Of a DNA stretch of 64,000 nt, positions 57,657-64,000 are shown piece after piece (the stretch's first letter is position 1; every line of letters begins with the position of its first letter). This stretch comes from Roseisolibacter agri (GTDB lineage: Bacteria; Gemmatimonadota; Gemmatimonadetes; Gemmatimonadales; Gemmatimonadaceae), in the NCBI RefSeq assembly GCF_030159095.1, contig NZ_BRXS01000001.1, positions 620,001-684,000 of the forward strand, given 5' to 3'. The notes beneath the pieces were generated by a model. That model searched no databases. It was given only the letters and a program-made list of their open reading frames with translations, and was not told the DNA's origin. A program made the translations under genes and the position numbers.

Positions 57657-59294
57657 CTAGGGATCGACGCCGAACAGCCGCGCGGCCTCGCGGTCGTAGT
57701 CGGCCAGCGCCCGCGCGACCGCCGCGTCGTCCCAGCCCAGCAGCGGCGCGACGAGCGGCGCCGCGACGCGCGCGGCGGCGCGGCCCGCGTCGCGCGTCTC
57801 GAACGCGACGGGCGTGCGGCGCACGAGCAGGTCGGCGAGCGTGCACGCCAGCTCGCGCGTCACCGCGTGCACCAGCTCCGCGCCGACGTACGGCAGCGCC
57901 GCGTCGATGCGCGCGGCCAGCCGCGGCTCGCGCGCCGCGAGCGCCCACACGTCGCGCCACCGGGAGCCGTGCGCCTGCACGAGGCGGTCGGCTACCAGGT
58001 CGTCGCCGATGGCGATGCGCGCCTGCCGCTGCTCGTCGGGCGCGAGCACGCCGCCGGGGAGCGGACGCGCGTGCGTGCGCGAGCGGCGGCGCACGTCCCT
58101 CCCCGAGAGCAGCGGCGCGGCGGCATCCACGACCTGCGCCGCCATCGCGCGGTACGTCGTCAGCTTGCCGCCGCTCACGGTGACGAGGCCGCGCGGATCG
58201 CGCTCGATGACGTGCTCGCGCGACGTCGCCGTCGTGCCGCCGCTGCGCTGCGCACCGCGCGCGGCCGCCGCCAGCGGGCGGATGCCGGCCCACGCGCTGA
58301 TCACGTCCGCGCGCTCCAGCCGCGCATCGGGGAAGAAGCCGTTGGCCGACCGCAGCAGGTACGCGACGTCCGCCTCCGTCGCGCGCACCTCGTCGGGCCC
58401 GCGCTCGGCCGGCGTCTCGGTGGTGCCGACGATGGTGCAGGGGCCCGCGGGCAGCACGAACATCACGCGTCCGTCCACCGGCGAGAGCAGCGTCACCGCG
58501 CCGTGGTTGCCCACGCGCGACGCGGGCACCGCGACGTGCACGCCCTTCGCGCCCAGCACGCCGTTCGCGCCGGATGGCTCGACCATCCGCCGCACCGCGT
58601 CGCCCCACGGGCCGGCCGCGTTGACGACGACGCGCGTGGTCGCCTCGACGGTCGCGTCCGTGAGCGCGTCGACGACCCGCACGCGCACCGGATCGCCGTC
58701 GCGCGAGGGCAGGTCGAGCGCGCGCACCTCGGCGTGGTTCAGGACGCAGGCGCCCGCCTGCACGGCGTCGAGCACGGTCGCGAGCGTGAGGCGCGCGTCG
58801 TCCGTCGCCGCGTCCCAGTAGGTCGCGCCGCCCAGCAGCCCGTCGCGCGCCAGCGCCGGCTCGCGCGCCAGCACGCCGCCGACGCCCAGGGGGCGGTGCA
58901 GGGCCACGTTGCGGAACAGCGCGAGGCCGTCGTAGAGCGCGAGGCCCGCGAGCAGCTGCCAGCGCGGGACCCGGGCGCCGCGGTAGACGGGCCAGGTGAA
59001 CGCGAGCGGGCGGACGAGGTGCGGCGCCGTGCGCAGCAGGATGCGGCGCTCGCGGCTGGCCTCGAAGACGAGACCCAGGTGGCCGTGCTCCAGATAGCGG
59101 ATGCCGCCGTGGACCAGGCGCGAGGAGCGGCTGGAGGTGCCGGCGGCGAAGTCGTCGCGCTCGACGAGGGCGACCCGGAGGCCGCGGAGGGCGGCGTCGC
59201 GGGCGACGCCCGCGCCGGTGATCCCGCCGCCGACGACCAGGAGGTCGAAGCGCGTGGTGGCGAGGGTAGAGAGGGCGGCGGCGCGGTCGGTCAC
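57657..59294 (-). CDS. glpD: FAD-dependent glycerol-3-phosphate dehydrogenase (GlpD/GlpA type)
   Basis: 545 residues from GTG 59294. The FAD motif VVGGGITGAGVARDAALRG (21-39) and RSSRLVHGGIRYLE (substrate/FAD contact) are classical. FVLPAGPCTIVGTTETP and SGGKLTTYRAMA are conserved blocks of the family. It oxidises sn-glycerol 3-phosphate to dihydroxyacetone phosphate and passes electrons to quinone at the inner membrane. No glpF, glpK or glpR is next to it. A TAGCCT hexamer ends 6 nt before the GTG, suggesting a leaderless mRNA. Confidence 0.93.
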   Translation of the reverse strand: MTDRAAALSTLATTRFDLLVVGGGITGAGVARDAALRGLRVALVERDDFAAGTSSRSSRLVHGGIRYLEHGHLGLVFEASRERRILLRTAPHLVRPLAFTWPVYRGARVPRWQLLAGLALYDGLALFRNVALHRPLGVGGVLAREPALARDGLLGGATYWDAATDDARLTLATVLDAVQAGACVLNHAEVRALDLPSRDGDPVRVRVVDALTDATVEATTRVVVNAAGPWGDAVRRMVEPSGANGVLGAKGVHVAVPASRVGNHGAVTLLSPVDGRVMFVLPAGPCTIVGTTETPAERGPDEVRATEADVAYLLRSANGFFPDARLERADVISAWAGIRPLAAAARGAQRSGGTTATSREHVIERDPRGLVTVSGGKLTTYRAMAAQVVDAAAPLLSGRDVRRRSRTHARPLPGGVLAPDEQRQARIAIGDDLVADRLVQAHGSRWRDVWALAAREPRLAARIDAALPYVGAELVHAVTRELACTLADLLVRRTPVAFETRDAGRAAARVAAPLVAPLLGWDDAAVARALADYDREAARLFGVDP

Positions 59295-59300
59295 GGAGGC

Positions 59301-59306
59301 AGGCTA
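59301..59306 (-). promoter_or_regulatory. Candidate -10 element (TAGCCT) for leaderless glpD mRNA
   Basis: TAGCCT on the minus strand ends 6 nt before the GTG start. A perfect palindrome CCACATGTGG lies about 35 nt upstream (59341-59350). Confidence 0.45.
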
Positions 59307-59583
59307 TCCGCGAGAAGCGAGCCCGGCCGGGGATGGTGGGCCACATGTGGCGACCGGACCACGAAGCGTGGTTGCCGCGCGGCGCCGCAAAACATACGTT
59401 CTTTCGTCACGACCTCGTCATGAACGGACCAAGTGCCGGCCGCGCAAAGGCTTGCGACGGGCGCTGGCCGGTCGTGGCCGAGTCGTGACGGCTGCACGAT
59501 GGCGAGCGCGCATCGTGCGGCTAGACTGGCTGCCTCCGACACCCGCCGTCCTGGTGGGTGCCGACCACATCTCGTTGCCTCCC

Positions 59584-62433
59584 ATGCCCACTCGCCTCGT
59601 CCGACGCGGGTCGGCGGCCCTTCGCCCGGCCGCCGCCCTCGCCGTGTTCGGCACCCTGCTCGCCGGCTGCGCGCCGGCCGAGCGCGCCGTCGCTCCGGAG
59701 CTTCAGCCTGGCGCGGCGTCGCGTAATCTCGCGACGGCCGCGGCCGACGAGCCGCTGCTCTTCATCACCGAAGTGATGGCGGATCCGAACACGGCTACCG
59801 ACGCCAACGGTGAGTGGTTCGAGATCTTCAATGCGGGCACTACCAGCGTTCGGCTGAACGGCTGGCGGATCCGCAGCGGTCCCACGGGTAGCGAGACCCA
59901 CGTCATCACCTCGCCGACCCCCATCGACGTGCCGTCCGGCGGCTACGCGGTCCTCGCGCGCAGCACCGATCCGACGTTTACGGGCGGCATCACGAACGTC
60001 ACCTACGTGTTGCCGGGCGGGATCCAGCTCAACAACAGCAACACTGATTGGTTGCAGCTGCAGCGCCCGGAACCAGCCTCGTCGACCACTAACTACGTCA
60101 ACGTCGATTCCGTGTCGTGGGCTGATCGGACGTCGGGCACGCCCGCGACCGGGTCGCCGCCGGGTGGTGCCTCGCGGGAGCTCCCCGCCAACCATTTGAC
60201 GAGCGTCGCTGCGGGCCGCCGGTACATGCTGGGCGCCGGCTCGCTCTGGGTGACGTCGACGGCAGCGGTGATCGGCACCAACGGTCGTGGCACGCCTGGC
60301 ACGGGCAACTACGCGACCGTGGTGCCGTGCACCCCGGGCGCGATCGCCACGGTGCAGATCGCGCCGTCGAGCGCGACGGTGGCGCCGGGCACGACGCGCA
60401 CGTTCGTGGCCACGGCCCGCGACGCTGCAGGGTGCGCGGTGCCCACGGCGTTCACCTGGGCGAGCACGAACGCCACGGTCGCGACCATCGACGCGGATGG
60501 CGTCGCGCAGGGGCTGACCGAGGGCACCACGCAGATCACGGCGACGGCGGGCAGCGTCACGAGCGCCGCGGCCTCGCTGACGGTCGCGGTGCCAGGCGTG
60601 ACGGACCTCTGGTTCTTCTCGCGCAGCCGGACGAGCGATCCGGCCGTGCCGGTCGGCTTCTCGGACCGTCTGCGCGCCGAGGCGCGCGACGCGAACGGGC
60701 AGGTGATCGCCACCACCATCACCTACTCCAGCGACACGCCCGCGATCGCGACGATCGACCCGACGAGCGGCGTGTTCATCGCCGTGGGTGTGGGCAACGC
60801 AGTCTTCCGCGCTACCACCGCCAGCGGATTCACCGAGACCTGGACGCTGCCGATGGCCGCGCGTGTGACGGTCCCGGGGACGAGCTATCAGAACCACGAG
60901 GAGTTCGGCCGACCCGTCGACGGCAACGCCGCCGACGACCTGATCATCGCTCGTCGCGAGTACGTGCTGTCGTACAACAGCAGCAAGCGCATTCCGAACT
61001 GGGTGTCGTGGAACCTCGAGGCCTCGCACTTCGGCCCGCCGGGTGAGCGGTGCGAGTGCTTCACGGCGGACACCGCGGTGATCCGCGTGGGCGGCGACAC
61101 GGCCTCGGTGCTCGATTACGCCGGCAGCGGCTACGACCGCGGCCACGTCGTCCGCTCGGCGGATCGAACGGCGGCGAACTACGACAACGCGGTGACGTTC
61201 TACCTCTCGAACATCATCCCGCAGTCGGGGAAGAACAACCAGGGGCCGTGGGGCGAGTTCGAGGACCACCTCGACGGTCTGGCGCGCAACCAGAACAAGG
61301 AGATCTTCATCGTCGCGGGTGGCTCGCAGGCCACGATCGGGACGCTGAAGAGCCAGGGCCGCGTCGCGATTCCGGCATCGACCTGGAAGATCGCGGTCGT
61401 GATGCCGCGCAACGGCACGCTGCAGCAGGTGGACGAGGTGAATGACGTCCAGGTCCTCGCGATCAACATCCCGAATGATCCGGCGGATCCCAACGTCAGC
61501 CTCAACGACGACTGGACGAAGTTCACGACTACGGTCGATGCTGTCGAGGCGATCGCGGGCTACGACCTCCTCGCGGCGCTTCCCAACCACCTCGAGGCCA
61601 TCCTGGAGTCGGGCGACCGTGCGCCGACGGCCGCGTTCAGCGGTCCCGCCGCAGGCGTCGAGGGGACGGCCGTGACGTTTACCAGCACGTCGACCGATCC
61701 CGACGTGACGGCGGGCGTGCTCGACGACGCGCTCGGCTTCCTCTGGACGATCAACGGCCAGCCCGCTGGCGTGCAATCGACGGCGACGCACACCTTCGCC
61801 GACAACGGCACCTTCACGGTGCGTCTGATCGTGTCCGACCGGTTTGGCCGCGCCGATACCACGACGAAGACCATCACCGTCGCGAACGTGGCGCCCGTCG
61901 TCACCGCCTTCGCCGGCGCGACCATCCTGCGCGGCGAGACGTACACGGCCACGGGCTCGTTCGCGGACCCGGGCGCCGACACGTGGACCGCGACCGTGAA
62001 CTACGGCGCGGGCGCCGGCGCGACGCCGCTGACGCTCTCGGGCAAGACGTTCGCGCTCTCCAGCGTGTACGCCACGGCCGGCACCTTCACGGTGACGGTC
62101 GCGGTGACCGACGATGACGCCGGCACGAGCACGCGCACGGCGACGGTGACCGTCGAGACGGCTGGCGAGGGCACCAGCAACCTCGCCGCGATGGTGCAGG
62201 CGCTCGGCACCGACGGCACGCTGGAGCGCGCGGAGGCGAACTCGCTGGCGGCCAAGCTCCGCGCGGCGGCGCAGCAGATCGACAGGGACGCGGAGCGCCC
62301 GTCGGGCGTCGGCATCCTGCAGGCGTTCGTCAACGAGGTCGAGGCGATGCGCCTGTCGGGCCGCCTGGCCGACGCGAAGGCCGCGGCGCTGATCGACTAC
62401 GCCCGCCGCGTGATCGCGAGCGCCGGCGCCTGA
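59584..62433 (+). CDS. Secreted lipoprotein nuclease: LTD, BIG2, DNA/RNA non-specific endonuclease, PKD and FIMAH-like modules
   Basis: 949 residues. The signal ends LLAGC (Cys29). Order: lamin-tail domain (about 58-200, LFITEVMADPNTATDANGEWFEIFNAG), two BIG2-like domains (about 245-435), endonuclease domain (about 450-660) with the catalytic His521 in GYDRGHVVRSADR and the FYLSNIIPQSGKNNQGPW block that carries the Mg-binding Asn, two PKD-like domains (about 680-860) and a C-terminal helical segment resembling FIMAH (GTLERAEANSLAAKLRAA, LIDYARRVIA). It should degrade extracellular DNA or RNA at the cell surface. ATG 59584 was chosen from the lipoprotein signal; a long upstream in-frame extension is antisense to glpD. 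Confidence 0.9.
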   Translation: MPTRLVRRGSAALRPAAALAVFGTLLAGCAPAERAVAPELQPGAASRNLATAAADEPLLFITEVMADPNTATDANGEWFEIFNAGTTSVRLNGWRIRSGPTGSETHVITSPTPIDVPSGGYAVLARSTDPTFTGGITNVTYVLPGGIQLNNSNTDWLQLQRPEPASSTTNYVNVDSVSWADRTSGTPATGSPPGGASRELPANHLTSVAAGRRYMLGAGSLWVTSTAAVIGTNGRGTPGTGNYATVVPCTPGAIATVQIAPSSATVAPGTTRTFVATARDAAGCAVPTAFTWASTNATVATIDADGVAQGLTEGTTQITATAGSVTSAAASLTVAVPGVTDLWFFSRSRTSDPAVPVGFSDRLRAEARDANGQVIATTITYSSDTPAIATIDPTSGVFIAVGVGNAVFRATTASGFTETWTLPMAARVTVPGTSYQNHEEFGRPVDGNAADDLIIARREYVLSYNSSKRIPNWVSWNLEASHFGPPGERCECFTADTAVIRVGGDTASVLDYAGSGYDRGHVVRSADRTAANYDNAVTFYLSNIIPQSGKNNQGPWGEFEDHLDGLARNQNKEIFIVAGGSQATIGTLKSQGRVAIPASTWKIAVVMPRNGTLQQVDEVNDVQVLAINIPNDPADPNVSLNDDWTKFTTTVDAVEAIAGYDLLAALPNHLEAILESGDRAPTAAFSGPAAGVEGTAVTFTSTSTDPDVTAGVLDDALGFLWTINGQPAGVQSTATHTFADNGTFTVRLIVSDRFGRADTTTKTITVANVAPVVTAFAGATILRGETYTATGSFADPGADTWTATVNYGAGAGATPLTLSGKTFALSSVYATAGTFTVTVAVTDDDAGTSTRTATVTVETAGEGTSNLAAMVQALGTDGTLERAEANSLAAKLRAAAQQIDRDAERPSGVGILQAFVNEVEAMRLSGRLADAKAAALIDYARRVIASAGA

Positions 62434-62456
62434 ACGACGCCTGACGATCGCACCGG

Positions 62457-62507
62457 CACGAACGACGGGGGCCGGCGCTCATCGAGCGCCGGCCCCCGTC
62501 GTTCGTG
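62457..62507. terminator. Very strong bidirectional hairpin between the nuclease and EamA genes
   Basis: A perfect 24-bp stem (left arm 62457-62480, right arm 62484-62507) with an ATC loop; the arms begin CACGAACGACGGGGGCC. It lies 23 nt after the nuclease stop and 12 nt from the EamA stop on the other strand. Confidence 0.85.
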
Positions 62508-62519
62508 CGTCAGGCGTCG

Positions 62520-63458
62520 CTAGGCCGTCGCGCGCGTGCGCCCCACCGTGATCAGCGCGACCGCCGCCACGATCACCGCCGACGCCGCGATCGTGCGCGC
62601 GCCGATCGCCTCCCCGCCCAGCGCCCAGCCGAGCAGCACCGCGACGACGGGGTTCACGTAGGCGTACGTCGCGACCTTCGACGGCGCGGCGTGGCGCATC
62701 AGCCAGATGTACGCGGTGAAGCCGATCAGCGAGCCGAACACGATCAGGTAGCCGAGCGCGCCGAGCGCGCTCGTGGTGCCCGCGTCGCCCGCGCTGAGCC
62801 ACGCCATCGCGCCCGGCGCGAGGTCGCCGTGCAGCGCCGCCAGCGCGAGCAGCATCGCGCCGCCGCACAGCATCTGCAGCGCGCTGCCCAGGAAGGGCGA
62901 CGCGGGCGCGTGCCGGTGGCGCATGAGCAGCGAGCCGACGGCCCACGTCAGCGAGCCGCCGAGCGCCAGCGCGCTCCCGAACGGATCGACGCCGCCGGCG
63001 CCGCCCGACAGCCGCGAGGGGCCCACCAGCAGCCCCACGCCCGCGAGGCCGAGCGCGGCGCCCGCCAGCACGAGCGCGGTGGGACGCCGCCCGCCGGGGC
63101 GCAGCCAGTCGAGCAGCACCATCCAGATCGCGAGCGACGCGGCGAGCAGCGCCACCACGCCCGACGGCACCGTGCGCCCGGCCCACGCCACGCCGCCGTT
63201 CCCGCCGACGAAGAGCAGCGCGCCCGTGAGCGCGGCCCACGACCAGGTGCGCCGCGTGGGCCACGCCGGCCGCTCGCGCCACGCCACCCACGCCGCGAGC
63301 AGCAGCCCCGCGACGACGAAGCGCACGCCGCCCATCAGGAACGGCGGCATGTGCCGCACGGCCACGCGCATGGCGAGATACGTCGAGCCCCAGACGACGT
63401 AGACGATCGCGAAGGCCAGCAGCAGCTGGGCGCGCGTGGGGCGCTCGGAGGTCGGCAC
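62520..63458 (-). CDS. EamA/DMT-family transporter
   Basis: 312 residues from GTG 63458, chosen because a TACCTT hexamer lies 5 nt upstream and the length fits the family; GTG 63512 would add 18 residues with no typical features. Ten membrane helices form two EamA repeats: the first starts LLLAFAIVYVVWGSTYLAMRVAV with the conserved W-G-s-t-y, the second near FGSALALGGSLTWAVGSLLMR. YAYVNPVVAVLLGWALGGE near the end is the typical tenth-helix block. It exports or imports a small metabolite such as an amino acid; the substrate is unknown. Confidence 0.9.
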   Translation of the reverse strand: MPTSERPTRAQLLLAFAIVYVVWGSTYLAMRVAVRHMPPFLMGGVRFVVAGLLLAAWVAWRERPAWPTRRTWSWAALTGALLFVGGNGGVAWAGRTVPSGVVALLAASLAIWMVLLDWLRPGGRRPTALVLAGAALGLAGVGLLVGPSRLSGGAGGVDPFGSALALGGSLTWAVGSLLMRHRHAPASPFLGSALQMLCGGAMLLALAALHGDLAPGAMAWLSAGDAGTTSALGALGYLIVFGSLIGFTAYIWLMRHAAPSKVATYAYVNPVVAVLLGWALGGEAIGARTIAASAVIVAAVALITVGRTRATA

Positions 63459-63463
63459 GCCGC

Positions 63464-63469
63464 AAGGTA
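63464..63469 (-). promoter_or_regulatory. Candidate -10 element (TACCTT) for leaderless eamA mRNA
   Basis: TACCTT on the minus strand with 5 nt to GTG 63458. The divergent thiolase gene has its own TACGTT about 120 nt away. Confidence 0.4.
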
Positions 63470-63588
63470 GCGGGGCCGTGAAGCCCCGCCCGCCGCGGGA
63501 CGCGCCATGCACGGCGCACGCGCGCGCGATCTTCGGCCCGACGTGTGCAAGCGCACGCGCCGCCGGTGGCGACCGCGCCGCGGGCCAC

Positions 63589-63594
63589 TACGTT
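63589..63594 (+). promoter_or_regulatory. Candidate -10 element (TACGTT) for leaderless thiolase mRNA
   Basis: TACGTT ends 7 nt before ATG 63602 (spacer TGCGCCC), so no leader or Shine-Dalgarno fits. Confidence 0.5.
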
Positions 63595-63601
63595 TGCGCC
63601 C

Positions 63602-64000
63602 ATGACCGATCCGAACCTCCTCGAGCCCGTCGCGTACGGCGCCCCCGGCCGCCGCGTCGCCATCGTCGCGGGGCTGCGCACGCCGTTCGCGCGGGCGGGC
63701 AGCACGCTCGCCGGCCACAGCGCGACCGAGCTGGGGCGCCGCTGCGTGGCGGAGCTGCTCGCGCGCACGGAGCTCGACGGGCGCGAGGTGCAGGCGATCG
63801 TCTACGGCACGGTCATCCAGGCGGTGCAGGAGCCGAACATCGCGCGCGAGATCTCGCTGCTGCCGCAGCTGCCGAAGGGGATCCAGAGCTTCACCGTCAG
63901 CCGCGCGTGCGCCTCCGCCAACCAGGCGATCACCGACGCGGCCGACCAGATCATCCTCGGCCACCTCGACTGCGCGATCGCGGGCGGATCCGAGTCGCTG
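63602..64000 (+). CDS. Acetyl-CoA acyltransferase (thiolase, FadI-like), N-terminal 133 residues
   Basis: The gene runs out of the window. The visible part has the thiolase start RRVAIVAGLRTPFARAGSTLAGHSATELGRR, VQAIVYGTVIQAVQEPNIAREISL, and the active-site Cys103 in FTVSRACASANQAI. The SRACAS form and the LPKGIQSFTVSRAC context resemble FadI, the alpha partner of anaerobic-type fatty acid oxidation, more than PhaA. It should cleave 3-ketoacyl-CoA with CoA in beta-oxidation. A fadJ-like partner may lie to the right of the window. Confidence 0.88.
   Translation, partial: MTDPNLLEPVAYGAPGRRVAIVAGLRTPFARAGSTLAGHSATELGRRCVAELLARTELDGREVQAIVYGTVIQAVQEPNIAREISLLPQLPKGIQSFTVSRACASANQAITDAADQIILGHLDCAIAGGSESL

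Overview
The window is very GC-rich DNA (clearly above 70 % G+C by eye) packed with genes on both strands. It looks like a chromosomal segment of a Gemmatimonadota bacterium, possibly close to Gemmatirosa or Gemmatimonas. That is inference from base composition, the peptidase-rich secretome, the abundance of lipoproteins with Ig-like domains and the style of the proteins; no rRNA or other marker is present to prove it. I found no tRNA, rRNA, CRISPR array, phage, integrase or transposase gene. Both ends cut a gene: a Vgb-like beta-propeller protein on the left and a FadI-like thiolase on the right.

Layout. 1-8.7 kb: secreted proteins (Vgb-like protein, M2 peptidase, small lipoprotein), then a minus-strand run holding L,D-transpeptidase, SufE, a CDGSH Fe-S protein, PlsC, an SDR-like protein and a DapA-like aldolase. 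9-12 kb: a three-gene ABC-2 exporter (adaptor, ATPase, permease) joined by GTGA overlaps. 12-19 kb: OsmC, MscS channel, uncharacterised lipoprotein and membrane proteins, RecQ, and a PRC-barrel protein. 19-28 kb: S46 peptidase, MsrP/MsrQ methionine sulfoxide repair, a PorV-like barrel, a large alpha/beta hydrolase and a THUMP RNA methyltransferase. 29.7-40.9 kb: a signalling block with a 2117-residue soluble poly-HAMP hybrid kinase, CheR, CheB without a receiver, a REC-kinase and a PAS-GAF kinase. 41-54 kb: 2-oxoglutarate dehydrogenase E1, a PIG-L deacetylase, an orphan ABC ATPase, a tiny membrane protein plus sodium symporter, NDH-2, an ANTAR response regulator, and a phosphodiesterase. 53.8-64 kb: LOG, GreA, MBL hydrolase, small exported proteins, glycerol-3-phosphate dehydrogenase, a multidomain secreted nuclease, an EamA transporter and a thiolase.

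The features that ordinary gene calling would miss are mostly non-coding. Nine genes on both strands have a TANNNT hexamer ending 5-7 nt before the start codon, the geometry expected for leaderless mRNAs. The greA leader holds a hairpin plus T-run, read in the greA direction, close behind a candidate -10 box. Two families of long imperfect palindromes occupy intergenic gaps. Family A (four copies) begins within about 10 nt of a stop codon each time. Family B (four copies) has ATCCG-rich arms and an asymmetric loop, and two of its copies sit inside outer arms made of a GCTGCGTG-type repeat. Several gene pairs (adaptor/ATPase/permease, CheB/kinase, MsrP/MsrQ, SDR/DapA-like) overlap by 1-4 nt and are probably translationally coupled.
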